Origin: Nostoc cf. commune SO-36
Lineage (GTDB): Bacteria; Cyanobacteriota; Cyanobacteriia; Cyanobacteriales; Nostocaceae
NCBI RefSeq assembly: GCF_023734775.1
Contig: NZ_AP025732.1
Coordinates: 1,673,501-1,737,500 of the forward strand
Direction: 5' to 3'
DNA: 64,000 nucleotides
The notes beneath the pieces were generated by a model. It was not told the origin of the DNA, did not search any database, and worked only from the letters and a program-made list of their open reading frames with translations. The translations under genes and the position numbers were made by a program. This document shows, piece after piece, positions 18,855 through 28,768 of the stretch. Position 1 is the stretch's first letter, and each line of letters opens with the position of its first letter.

Positions 18855-19763
18855 CTACTCCTCTTCCCCCCCTACTTGATCCCCGCGTTCCAATTCCCAA
18901 AGAATTTGATTTCCTTCACGGCGTACCCGTGACACTATCCAGTTTCGCCAGCGCCATTGATCTCCACGACTGGTGACAGCGCTGGCGTGGACATCCATCA
19001 AGTCTGCTAACTCAGAACTAGTGATTAAGTAGCCTTTTTCAGAAATTTCGTCAGCTATACGCAGAGTTTCGACCAAGCTGCGGAGTTGCGAAACCCTCAT
19101 TTCTGGCGGTTTTTCATCGGTTACGGCCGCAGTTGGCCCAGTTGATGGTTCCATAACGGTTATTTCTGGTGCAGAAGTACTGATTTCTTGCGGACTTTGG
19201 TTAGTTATTCTAGAGTTTTTCTCATAATCAGCTACTTTTGCTACATTTAGTTCATTTGTAGTAGGTAAAGATTTGTAAAAATTTGTGGAAGATAATTGTT
19301 GTAAGGAAGGGGTTTTGCCACTGGCATAAGTGCGAGCGATCACATCACAACGTTCGTTACCTATGTTACCAGAATGTCCCCGGACATGTTGCCATTTTAC
19401 TTGTTGAGTATTGAGTTCATCTAAAATTTCTAAAAGGTCTTGGTTTTGAACGGGTTTACCATCTGACTTTTTCCAGCCTTTCTTTTTCCAGCCTTTCACC
19501 CATTTAGTAACGCAGTTAATCAGGTATTCGCTATCGGTATGAAGGGTTATGGGTTGGGCTTGTTGAGATGTTTCCAAAAATTTTAGGGCGGCGATCGCAG
19601 CTTGCATCTCCATTTTATTATTGGTGGTATGAGGGGATGCATCGCCCATTTCGTGGATTGAGCCATCGCTGAAGTAGACGACTACACCCCAACCGCCAGG
19701 GCCAGGATTACCAGTGCAAGCACCATCGGTGTATATGCTTTGAATTGTGGGTTGGGTGGACAT
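18855..19763 (-). CDS. rnhA: Ribonuclease HI with C-terminal extension
   Basis: A 302-residue protein. Residues 1-150 are a complete RNase HI domain: YTDGACTGNPGPGGWGV (Asp13), NKMEMQAAI (Glu52), HTDSEYLI (Asp77), VRGHSGNIGNERCD (His130, Asp140). It cuts the RNA strand of RNA-DNA hybrids with Mg2+. After a Ser/Thr-rich linker (about 155-220), a compact C-terminal domain of about 75 residues follows (MRVSQLRSLVETLRIADE, then ITSSELADLMDVHASAV, WRWRNWIVSRV), which looks like a helix-turn-helix-type fold. Ordinary RNase HI is about 155 residues, so this is a two-domain form. The extension may bind nucleic acid; this is inference. Confidence 0.93.
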   Translation of the reverse strand: MSTQPTIQSIYTDGACTGNPGPGGWGVVVYFSDGSIHEMGDASPHTTNNKMEMQAAIAALKFLETSQQAQPITLHTDSEYLINCVTKWVKGWKKKGWKKSDGKPVQNQDLLEILDELNTQQVKWQHVRGHSGNIGNERCDVIARTYASGKTPSLQQLSSTNFYKSLPTTNELNVAKVADYEKNSRITNQSPQEISTSAPEITVMEPSTGPTAAVTDEKPPEMRVSQLRSLVETLRIADEISEKGYLITSSELADLMDVHASAVTSRGDQWRWRNWIVSRVRREGNQILWELERGDQVGGEEE

Positions 19764-19974
19764 GGTTAGGGTATCGAACCGCGAAGGACGCTAAAGAAAG
19801 AGTTATTAGCGGCGAATTTTTTTAAGAATATCCAGGCTATTATTATACTGATAAATTTTTCCTTTAGTTCTAGAATTCCTTGCACAAATAGCAATCTCTA
19901 AGACTGGCAATCATCAACTAGCTCTAGCTGGCTTTGCCTGAGCTAAAGGTTTCTACTTTTGATGGCGTTACTCA

Positions 19975-20718
19975 TTACTCCGAACGATAGGCAACGCGAA
20001 GACTTTGGATTAAAATCACCAGAGATGCGATCGCCATTAACCCACCCCAAAACCAGTAAGGTAAAAGCAAATATCGCTGCATTTGCGCTGTATCAGAGAT
20101 TCCAAGGAGGCCAGCAGACTGACTAAATAGATAATCAAGTTGATGGTACGTACTTACACAAGCTTGTACGCCTAGAAATTGAATGACAAACCCTTGTGCC
20201 CAACGAGGGGCTTTCAGGGCAATACCTAAGATCATTAAACCCAGTAAGGGAATTGCCACCAATCCAAACGAGGAGCGTACCCAAATTAATGTGGAAAATA
20301 GCAAAAAACTCCCTAATATTTTTAAACAGAGGGTTGCTGCTGTAAAACTGCGGGAAGCCAGAATTAAAGCTGCGCCCGCAAGAGGCGGCCCCATTGGCCC
20401 TGCTGCGGCGATTATTCCCAGCCCAATTGGCCCCACTGACGACCGGATGCCATAGGTTGCAACACCGGAACCATTGCTAAAAATCTGCAATTTCTGAAAC
20501 TGTCCCCCTAATAGGAGCGCCATTAAGCCGTGACCCATTTCATGAAACCAAGTTGCCAGGATTGTAAATGGGTATAAGATATAATCCCCTCCTGGTACTT
20601 GCCACAGTAAAGCAGTTGCGATCGCTGCTGCAACTAGCCAGGTTAACCCCATGCGTTCAACAACTGGCGGGGCTTCTTTGGTAAGCAAGGGTTCAAAATT
20701 TCTGCTTGGTTCCCTCAT
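19975..20718 (-). CDS. M50B-like membrane metallopeptidase
   Basis: A 247-residue protein with about six hydrophobic helices. FHEMGHGLMALLLGG (HEMGH at residues 59-63) is the zinc-binding motif inside a membrane helix, as in peptidase family M50B. GPMGPPLAGAALI is a conserved Gly/Pro-rich turn. The second metal-ligand motif of classic site-2 proteases (LDG or NPDG) is not obvious, so proteolytic activity is not certain. The N-terminal 20 residues are polar and cytosolic. It stands alone, 84 bp downstream of the giant WD40 gene's stop in map order and on the same strand. Confidence 0.8.
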   Translation of the reverse strand: MREPSRNFEPLLTKEAPPVVERMGLTWLVAAAIATALLWQVPGGDYILYPFTILATWFHEMGHGLMALLLGGQFQKLQIFSNGSGVATYGIRSSVGPIGLGIIAAAGPMGPPLAGAALILASRSFTAATLCLKILGSFLLFSTLIWVRSSFGLVAIPLLGLMILGIALKAPRWAQGFVIQFLGVQACVSTYHQLDYLFSQSAGLLGISDTAQMQRYLLLPYWFWGGLMAIASLVILIQSLRVAYRSE

Positions 20719-20802
20719 AGGTCACTCTATTTTATATTTATATTTATATTTTAGATTTTAGATTTTCTGGAAATTTCTTTTGCCCAGGCAAAAGCCCAGC
20801 GA

Positions 20803-23800
20803 TCAGTTGTTTTTAGTATAGCCGTCACAGAGGTTTTTATCACCATTTGGAACGTTGGGGTTATTTTTAAGATAACCAGATGCTATGGCACAAGCACGTT
20901 GGATTAAATCATCTAAGTCTGTATTAAGTAATAGTGTTCCCTCATTGTTATTAACACGAATCGTTTCTCCACCCAGGTTAAATGGAATACCTGAGAATGC
21001 ATTAATAGGATACAGTGAAACATTTTTCTGCCAAATACCATCAAGAAGATGTAAATTTATTATATTATCCTGAGAATTACCGACGGCAAGTTTTTTGCCA
21101 TCATCGCTGAAACTCAAAATATTAGAATTATTTGAAGTTTCGTTGTTGATAGTTTCTCTGGATTTACCATTAAGACTTCCGAACTTAATAGTCGTACCAC
21201 TGATAAAAGCGATCGCATCTTTATCAGGGCTAAAAACTACACTTGCAACTGTATCACTAATGCTATCGATGGGATTGGCGAGTTGGTGTGGCGTACCATC
21301 ATTAACGTTCCATAAGTTGATTTTTTTGTCGTTACTAGCAGAAGCTATGATTTTGCCATCAGAACTGAAACTTACACTATTAACTTTATCGCTATGTGCT
21401 AGGATTTTTCTCGGTAACTTACCATTCCTATCCCAAAGTCTTACAGTTTTGTCGTCACTAGCAGAAGCAATAATTTTATCATCAGGGCTAAATGTAACAC
21501 TATTAACCGAGTTAGTATGACCAGGTAATGATGCTAAATGTTTACCTTTAATATCCCAGAGTTGTAAACTCTCATCTTTACTAATAAATGCAACGGTCTT
21601 TGTATTAGGATTAAAGCCAATAACAGAATCTATATTGTTATTGCTGCAATATGAAAAATTAACGTGGCCTGGAATAGTTTTTAGTAATGTGCCATCAAGG
21701 TTCCAAAAATTTACAAAATATTTACAACGATAATCTTCATTATATTTGAAGCTAACACTAGTGATGATTTTGTCGTCAGAACTAAAACTGACTGTATTAA
21801 TACCAATATCATCGTTAACTCCATCACTAAATCCTTGTAAGGTTCGGATAGGTTTTTCATTATCGCTGTCGCTACGCCAGAGTTTTACAGTATTGTCAGC
21901 ACTTGCAGAAGCAACTAACTTGCCATCATGACTAAAGCTGACATCGTTAACTCCTTTAGTATGTTCCCTTAAAGTTGTGGGTACATATTTATTCTTTATA
22001 GCTAACAACTTTTTTACATCCCAAAGCTTTACGGTACTGTCAGCACTACTAGTAGCTATCTTCGTTTCATCACGACTAAAATTTACCTTTGTGATTTCGG
22101 CACTATGACCTTTGAGGGTTGCAAGTAATTCTCCATTGAGACTCCATAATTTTATAGTTTTGTCTGCATTAATCGAAGTAATGAAATTACCTTCAGGGCT
22201 AAAATTGGCACTATTTATACTGTAATACTCAAAAGATTTCTGAAGTTCGCCATCACTACTACGCCAAATTTTTATCTCACCATTTATAAAACTAACGGAT
22301 ATAAGCTTACTACTATCTGGACTAAATTCGACATTAGTAACTTTTTCATTGTGTCCTTGCAAGATATTAATTAAACTACCATCCTTTTTGTAGAGTTTTA
22401 CTACATTGTCATCGCCGATAGTTGCAAACATCTTGCTATCTGGACTAAATTCGACATTACTAATTTTTTCAGTGTGTCCTGGCAAGGTCTTAATTAAACT
22501 ACCATCCTTTTTGTAGAGTTTTACTACATTGTCATCACCGATAGTTGCAAGCATATTGCTATCTGGACTGAAGGTAATATTAGTAACTTTTTTAGTGTGT
22601 CCTAGCAAGGTCTTGATTAGAGCACCATTATTTAGCCAGAGTCTAATTGAATTATCCGCACTAGCCGCAGCAATCAACTTACCATCAGGACTGAAGTTAA
22701 TACTAGTGATATCATTTCTACTACCTTTTAAAGGAATTTCTTGGTTGCTGTCAAGTTTCCAAAGCTTTAATAAATCGTCAGGGCTACCAGTGGCAAGAGT
22801 TTGATTATCGTGACTAAAACTAAGAATTGAACTATCTCCTAATAGGGTAGGTGAAATCAAATTGCCTTTACGATCTTGAAGTTCAATCGTATTATTATCA
22901 ATACCCAGAGCAGCAATTTGACCATCAAAACTAAATATAATCTTATTTATTGTCTTTCGACTTTTTGTAGTGAAGGTCGGACGTTTATATTTAATATTCC
23001 AAAGCCTCACAACTCTATCTTTACTGACTGCGACTACTAGCTTACCGTCAGGGCTAAAGCTGGCATTAATAATGCTATCATTATGTTTAAATCTTTGTCT
23101 TGGATCACAATCATTTTCGTCTGGCATTACTACTGTTAAAACTTTTTCGTCCTCATTCTTTCCAACTATCCCCCATGACTTTCCATCAGAGCCAATACTT
23201 AAAACATTTCCATCCATTTGCGTTTGACAATATTCATTACTTTTAATGCGTAGACTAGGGTCAATAGTAGACCAAACTTTTAATTTTATATCTTTACTGA
23301 CCACACTAATAGCTGTACTATCCTTGGTAAAATTCATACCAACTGTTCCGTAGTCATCAATAGTACGAGGTTGAGGATTTTTTCGGTCAAGGTTCCAAAG
23401 TTGAACTGTATCATTCCTACCCCCTGTAGCAACCATCTCATTGTTAGGGCTGAAACTGACAATTTCGCCTTTGTCTCCATAGACACCCAAAGTCCAAATT
23501 GGTTTACCTTCTAAATTCCAGATTTTGACTTTTTTATCTTTACTGGCGGTCGCTATTAGTTTACCGTAAGGACTAAAAGTTACGAATGTGACACTTTTTG
23601 TGTGACCATTTAATGTTTTAATTGGTCTACCTTCAGGAATACTCCAAATTTTTGCTGTCCCATCTTCACTTGCTGTAGCTAACATTTTTCCATCAGCGCT
23701 GAAGCTGACAGATGTGACACTCTTTGTGTGACCTTTCAATGTTTGAATTAGTCTACCGTCAGGGATACTCCAAATTTTCACCGTCCCATCTTCGCTTGCT

Positions 23801-26800
23801 ATAGCCAACATTTTGCTATCATTGCTAAAGCTTAAGGCTGTAACGTTTTTTTCATATCCTTCTATACGATTAATTTCTTCAGTACTTTGAATTGTCTGAC
23901 TCAGTTTTGAAATAACCCCTAGCCGAACTTCAGGTATTGCTACGATTGAGAATTTTTTCAGTTCTTTACCTGTTTTTATAGCTGATACTAGTAACTCAAT
24001 CCCTAAATCTTCTCCAGAAGAATTACTTAAAGATGTTAAGTAAGTATTGATTCCTGCAACTATTGCGGCTGTAGCGATACCACTGATTGCGGTTAAGAGT
24101 CCGACTAAAGTCACAGTCTGTCTTCGAGCAGTTTTTAGCTGCTGTTTGAGGACTTGATTGAGTTTGGCTTCAGTGAGTTTGCGTTGTTCTCTTTCTTTTT
24201 CTAATTCAGCGATTAATCTAGCTGATTGTTGTTCACGAACAAATGGCACTAGATAATCATGAACCAATTGATATCGGTCAGCCGGAAATCCTGGCACTTG
24301 AAATACCAAGCCTGATTTCACCAAGATTTTTAAAATTAGATCCAATCTTGTAGGTTCTAATGCTAAATCTGCTTCTAGTTCAGCACGAGTTTTGAGAGGA
24401 CGAGTATTATTTTCATCAGTGAGCAGATACAAAACCAATTTGGCAAATTGCTCATTATTTACACCACAGTCTCTAACTACCTCTTCTAAAAATCGCCCAA
24501 CTAATTTTTCTTTAGGGCCATACTCTTGATACTGGGCTAGTGTTGTAATTTTATCAGTTTGAAGTTGCGCTCCTACAACTTGCAACTCAATTGGGCGAAC
24601 CTCATTTAAAGCTCCCGCTAAATCTCGTACTAGCTCATCAATCAACGGTGGTTCCAAATAAAGCTGAGAGCTTTCTGTTAAGCTTTGAATAACAGAGCGA
24701 GCATCTTGGGGCGAAAAGTTACCTAAGTAGTAAAGAATTTTTTTATCTAATATATTATTATCTATTACATCTAAATGTGTTAATCGATTACACTCTAATA
24801 GATAATGCAGATAATCTTCTCGTAAAGACAGAATGATTTTTACATAAGGAATATTCAAACAATGGCTGATAAACTCAAAGAAAGGTTTTCTGGTTGCTGG
24901 GTCTTTATAAGCAAAGAAAAATTCTTCAAACTGGTCAAAAATCAGAACTGTTAATAAATCTTTCTCTATATTTTTCTTCAATTCTTCTATAAAACCTGCC
25001 ATTGAGTCTAAGAATAGAGGCAAGCTTAAGCTCCTCACTTCTTCTAATGATTCGACAAAGCTACTCCCTAAAACTTTTGCCCAATCTGTATAAACTTGTA
25101 AGAGAACTGGCACAACGTCACGCGCATCTATTGCTCTTTGTTTTAAAGCTGGTAATAACCCTGCTTGCACCAGTGAACTTTTACCCACTCCTGATTGACC
25201 ATAAATTACTGTCAATTTATGGTCATGGCGACTAATTCGCTCAATTAATCGATTCACATCCTGCATTCTTCCTGAAGCCGCAATTTCTTGAGTAACTGCG
25301 GCTTTTTGCTCAGTTTTTGCTAATACAGGATTAATTACCTGTAGCCTAGATTGTAAGCGTCCAGCACCTACGAAAGCCCGCAAGCCATATTGTTGTTCTA
25401 TAGAGCGTTGCTCTAACTTCACTTGGAATGCTTCTAAATAGTTACCTTGCTCAAAATAGATCGATCGCAGGGTTGCCAAAATGCGAATATATAGTAGCGG
25501 ATCGTGCTGAGGATTACTCTCTGTACGAGCAGTTTCTAAATTAGCGATCGCTTCTATAACTTGATTAAGATTTTTTTGAGCTTCAGCTATTAATAGTAAG
25601 TATAAATTATGATAATATTTCTTTTCCCACTCCCAATTAATAGTTTGACTTAGTGAAGTATTCGTATTAGTTGAAGATATATTATTTGTTTGCAGTGCTA
25701 ATTCTACGTATTGTTTAGCTTTTTCCCACTGAGACTTCTTTAGCTCTACCTCAGCCATGAGTCCGTAGCTGTAAGCCAATCTGATTGGCTCTGAGTAAGT
25801 CTGATGTAGCTGAATAGCTACTGATGCCACATTTTCTAGCTCATTCCACTCCTCTAATCTGGTTAAAGCTTCTCCCCAATTGTTAATAACTTTTGCTGCT
25901 AAATCTGGGTAGTTATGCTGCTGAAATACTTCAACACATTTTTGAAAATAGTTTTTGGCTTTTAGGTAAGCTTCGTGATGTTCTACTATGTGCAAAGTCG
26001 CAAACTGCCGCCACCATAAACCGAGATGCCAAAGTAAACATCCATAACACTTCAAATCATCAAATGAAATGTTTTTCTGGTCTTTTACCTTCTGTTCCCA
26101 AACTGCTAAACTCTGCTCATAGTAATTTCGTGCTGTCGATTTATCACCACTGACATCTGCCGCTCGACCTAATAAAAATTTTACACTTGCTTCTAGCTCT
26201 GGCTCTAAATGTTGTTGAAATATTTGCAAATCCCTAACAGCAAATTCGATTTCACCCAAATTAAGGACGGCGAAGTCAAGATTTAAAGAGGCATTATCTA
26301 GAAACTTACCAGCACCAACGTTGAGAATTGCAGCAAATACAGAACTGGTAGTTTGCCGGAGATTTTCCACTAACTCATTCGTAGTGGTTTTAAACTTAAT
26401 AGAATTACCTGTCCAACTTTTAAAGTCAGGTATGAGACGAATCAGCTTTTGAAAGATTTCATCATTTACCCAAATCACTATTGGAAAAGGAAAATTTTTC
26501 CGAAACTCCTCCCTTACCTGATTTGTAGAAATCAGAACTTGATCAATAGCTTCTATTAATTCCAAACCAAATATCATCAAAGCCTGGGGTAACTGATCTC
26601 CTAAGTTGGCTTCAATTGTGGTGTAAAGTGTCTTAATCGATTTTGATAGGTGTATCTCTCGAATTTCAACTTGACATTCTGCTTTTATCTGCTGCACTAT
26701 TTGCTCTCGCAAACTCTGATAATTACAGCGTGCCAAAATCAAAGTAAAGTGTCCCTGAGAATTCGTGATTGAGCGAATCAATTTCTTCAGGGAGCGCTCG

Positions 26801-26841
26801 TTAGAGATAATTATGTCTTCAGGTTGATAAGAGTCATTCAT
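20803..26841 (-). CDS. TPR / STAND-type NTPase / WD40-repeat protein, 2012 residues
   Basis: The largest gene here. Residues 1-175 resemble a P-loop NTPase strand order without a Walker A motif (LILARCNYQSLREQI; FPIVIWVNDEIF). About 190-500 is TPR-like helical repeat. About 530-860 is an nSTAND1-like NTPase: Walker A GQSGVGKSS near residue 547, Walker B LTVLIFDQFEEFFF near 630-640, then a winged-helix-like part. A coiled segment leads to one membrane helix (LVGLLTAISGIATAAIVAGI, about 905-930). Residues 990-1970 hold about 22 WD40-like units, fitting three seven-bladed propellers. STAND proteins act as ATP-driven switches in signalling, defence or cell death; the specific role here is unknown. 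It overlaps the upstream ATPase gene by 4 nt (ATGA). Confidence 0.9.
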   Translation of the reverse strand: MNDSYQPEDIIISNERSLKKLIRSITNSQGHFTLILARCNYQSLREQIVQQIKAECQVEIREIHLSKSIKTLYTTIEANLGDQLPQALMIFGLELIEAIDQVLISTNQVREEFRKNFPFPIVIWVNDEIFQKLIRLIPDFKSWTGNSIKFKTTTNELVENLRQTTSSVFAAILNVGAGKFLDNASLNLDFAVLNLGEIEFAVRDLQIFQQHLEPELEASVKFLLGRAADVSGDKSTARNYYEQSLAVWEQKVKDQKNISFDDLKCYGCLLWHLGLWWRQFATLHIVEHHEAYLKAKNYFQKCVEVFQQHNYPDLAAKVINNWGEALTRLEEWNELENVASVAIQLHQTYSEPIRLAYSYGLMAEVELKKSQWEKAKQYVELALQTNNISSTNTNTSLSQTINWEWEKKYYHNLYLLLIAEAQKNLNQVIEAIANLETARTESNPQHDPLLYIRILATLRSIYFEQGNYLEAFQVKLEQRSIEQQYGLRAFVGAGRLQSRLQVINPVLAKTEQKAAVTQEIAASGRMQDVNRLIERISRHDHKLTVIYGQSGVGKSSLVQAGLLPALKQRAIDARDVVPVLLQVYTDWAKVLGSSFVESLEEVRSLSLPLFLDSMAGFIEELKKNIEKDLLTVLIFDQFEEFFFAYKDPATRKPFFEFISHCLNIPYVKIILSLREDYLHYLLECNRLTHLDVIDNNILDKKILYYLGNFSPQDARSVIQSLTESSQLYLEPPLIDELVRDLAGALNEVRPIELQVVGAQLQTDKITTLAQYQEYGPKEKLVGRFLEEVVRDCGVNNEQFAKLVLYLLTDENNTRPLKTRAELEADLALEPTRLDLILKILVKSGLVFQVPGFPADRYQLVHDYLVPFVREQQSARLIAELEKEREQRKLTEAKLNQVLKQQLKTARRQTVTLVGLLTAISGIATAAIVAGINTYLTSLSNSSGEDLGIELLVSAIKTGKELKKFSIVAIPEVRLGVISKLSQTIQSTEEINRIEGYEKNVTALSFSNDSKMLAIASEDGTVKIWSIPDGRLIQTLKGHTKSVTSVSFSADGKMLATASEDGTAKIWSIPEGRPIKTLNGHTKSVTFVTFSPYGKLIATASKDKKVKIWNLEGKPIWTLGVYGDKGEIVSFSPNNEMVATGGRNDTVQLWNLDRKNPQPRTIDDYGTVGMNFTKDSTAISVVSKDIKLKVWSTIDPSLRIKSNEYCQTQMDGNVLSIGSDGKSWGIVGKNEDEKVLTVVMPDENDCDPRQRFKHNDSIINASFSPDGKLVVAVSKDRVVRLWNIKYKRPTFTTKSRKTINKIIFSFDGQIAALGIDNNTIELQDRKGNLISPTLLGDSSILSFSHDNQTLATGSPDDLLKLWKLDSNQEIPLKGSRNDITSINFSPDGKLIAAASADNSIRLWLNNGALIKTLLGHTKKVTNITFSPDSNMLATIGDDNVVKLYKKDGSLIKTLPGHTEKISNVEFSPDSKMFATIGDDNVVKLYKKDGSLINILQGHNEKVTNVEFSPDSSKLISVSFINGEIKIWRSSDGELQKSFEYYSINSANFSPEGNFITSINADKTIKLWSLNGELLATLKGHSAEITKVNFSRDETKIATSSADSTVKLWDVKKLLAIKNKYVPTTLREHTKGVNDVSFSHDGKLVASASADNTVKLWRSDSDNEKPIRTLQGFSDGVNDDIGINTVSFSSDDKIITSVSFKYNEDYRCKYFVNFWNLDGTLLKTIPGHVNFSYCSNNNIDSVIGFNPNTKTVAFISKDESLQLWDIKGKHLASLPGHTNSVNSVTFSPDDKIIASASDDKTVRLWDRNGKLPRKILAHSDKVNSVSFSSDGKIIASASNDKKINLWNVNDGTPHQLANPIDSISDTVASVVFSPDKDAIAFISGTTIKFGSLNGKSRETINNETSNNSNILSFSDDGKKLAVGNSQDNIINLHLLDGIWQKNVSLYPINAFSGIPFNLGGETIRVNNNEGTLLLNTDLDDLIQRACAIASGYLKNNPNVPNGDKNLCDGYTKNN

Positions 26842-28142
26842 AACTGAAATTTTTTTGATTCTGCGATCGCTGGGTTAATATCAAACCAGCGTCCGTCCAT
26901 ATCCCGGTATTCAAATAAAAACATACTTCGCAGCAGAATTTGGTATTCGTCCTCTCCTTTCACATTGTCTCGCTGTTGCAGAACTTGCAGCAGCAACGTC
27001 CACTCACTGTCACTAATTGCGGAAACTAAGTCATCTCGGTACTCACGGATAACCATTTCTAAACAGTCCTGCTGAATGGGAGGGTCATCTTCTTGCAAAC
27101 AACTGTAAAGCAGCACCAACAGATTTCGCACATGACCACCGCTAACTCGACAAAGACGATCTAAGGTTTCATCGGAGTCAAAAACCTCATAAATCCGGCT
27201 CAACCTTTCTGCTTCATCCAGCCAAGGAAAGGCGCGTGCGAGAACCATTTGGCGCAAAAGCCTCATGCCTTCTGAGTTATAGCTTCCTTCACGGTTCTTG
27301 ACTGTTACCATTGGTAAGATTATAGGCTTGACTCCGAAACGATTTGTCAGAGTACTTAATTCATTAGAGAAAATTAATACTAAAGGAATTGTGTAGACTA
27401 AATGACAATTGAGTTTTTTTAACTGCTCACCGCGATCAATAAACAAATACTCTGGCTGAGAACGACCGGAGGCTTTGGGAGAAATATCGACGCGATCAAG
27501 ATTATCAACAATCACCACTAATCCCTTATAGCCTTGATCCTTGAGATCCTCCTTAGCACGTTCTAATACCTGTTCATTGATAGCTTCTAATATGCCACTA
27601 GTACGGGGTTCTAGGTATTGTCGCAGTTGGCTGCGGAGTTTAGGACTATCTTTCGTCTTCGCTGTGACTTTACCAATTCCTAGAGGCAATGAAAATTCAA
27701 ATTCTGGTTGTATCGGTGTCTGCAAGAAATCGGCAATTTCATTGAACAAATTGACAAAATAGCTTGGTTTGAGTCTGATGTTAACCTTCTCTAGACTGGC
27801 ACTCACTTGACGAGTGATTGCCAACAAAATATCGCTGACATCCACATCTGCCATATCTAAATCAGCACTAGACTCAAAGTAGACCACATGAAAACCTTGC
27901 CGTTCTAATTCATTTTTGAGTCGGAATAGTTCTGTAGATTTGCCACAACCGATATGTCCAGTGAACAGTTGACAAGTTGACTCATCCGGTTGGTTGATAA
28001 TTGTTCGTCGTAGGCGTTGAATTACATTGCCTCCACGAACTGAAGAGAAGTCAATATAATACTGTTGGTCTTCTCTATTCTCGATTTTTAGGGTTTTACT
28101 GGGATTACAGGCGTTAAAGAACTTAATAGGGTCTAAAGCCAT
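26838..28142 (-). CDS. P-loop AAA-type ATPase
   Basis: A 434-residue protein. Walker A is TGHIGCGKST (residues 61-70) and Walker B LVVIVDNLDRV (208-218, Asp213 followed by Asn rather than Glu). A polar segment (about 145-180) separates them. A winged-helix-like C-terminal half includes RVSGGHVRNLLVLLYSC, resembling the sensor region of ORC/STAND-like ATPases. No membrane segment or effector domain is obvious. Its last codons overlap the start of the giant TPR/WD40 gene, which implies translational coupling and a joint function, perhaps as an ATPase partner or regulator. It is preceded by 626 bp without genes. Confidence 0.85.
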   Translation of the reverse strand: MALDPIKFFNACNPSKTLKIENREDQQYYIDFSSVRGGNVIQRLRRTIINQPDESTCQLFTGHIGCGKSTELFRLKNELERQGFHVVYFESSADLDMADVDVSDILLAITRQVSASLEKVNIRLKPSYFVNLFNEIADFLQTPIQPEFEFSLPLGIGKVTAKTKDSPKLRSQLRQYLEPRTSGILEAINEQVLERAKEDLKDQGYKGLVVIVDNLDRVDISPKASGRSQPEYLFIDRGEQLKKLNCHLVYTIPLVLIFSNELSTLTNRFGVKPIILPMVTVKNREGSYNSEGMRLLRQMVLARAFPWLDEAERLSRIYEVFDSDETLDRLCRVSGGHVRNLLVLLYSCLQEDDPPIQQDCLEMVIREYRDDLVSAISDSEWTLLLQVLQQRDNVKGEDEYQILLRSMFLFEYRDMDGRWFDINPAIAESKKFQL

Positions 28143-28768
28143 AACGCTTTCCTTTTGTTATTCATTAGAAATATTAAACACAAAAAGTACTTTTTTGGTA
28201 TGGACTGTTATTATTTTAGTATGAAGTAATACAGTAATAAAATTTTAAATAACAAAAGTTTGAGAAAAACTTGTAGTGAAATATGTCAAATACCTGTTAT
28301 TTTATCAAATGGAATTCAGGAGTCAGGAGTCAGAATTCAGTTGGATATTCTGACCGAAAAAGCGGATGAATATTCAGTGTTTTTGCACTCCCACAAAACA
28401 AGAAAATTTGGTGGTACAACATATTCAGTAGCGGGTCTGAATCCCTGACTGATAGCGTATCTTGGAGACGCTACGTGTAGCTTCCACGGAGTGGTACGGC
28501 ATGAGCGAGTTCCATAGCTAATATGTCGAGCGATTACAGCATACGGTAAAACTCTCTCTGCTTGATTAATTGCTCATTAAGGTGATGGGATTGTTGAACA
28601 ATGCAAAAATTTTCACCTCGAAGCGACGGCTGTCAACTATAGCGCTATAAAGAACAACATAGTGAGCCGTCGCTTGTCTGATGCAGTTAGTTTGTTTTTC
28701 CTCCAAAAGCGATGCTGGAGGATGGGCAGAAAATACTTAGGCTGATGTCACAATTGAGCGATAATCAG
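28143..28768. other. Intergenic region, 626 bp, with repeats
   Basis: Upstream of the ATPase/STAND operon. A copy of the AGGAGTCAG/GAATTC dispersed repeat lies at about 28311-28340. Near 28465-28500 is a GGAGACGCTACG-type repeat also seen near 2560-2620. At 28621-28631 and 28665-28675 an 11-bp perfect inverted repeat (AAGCGACGGCT / AGCCGTCGCTT) encloses 33 nt. No gene is supported. Confidence 0.55.
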
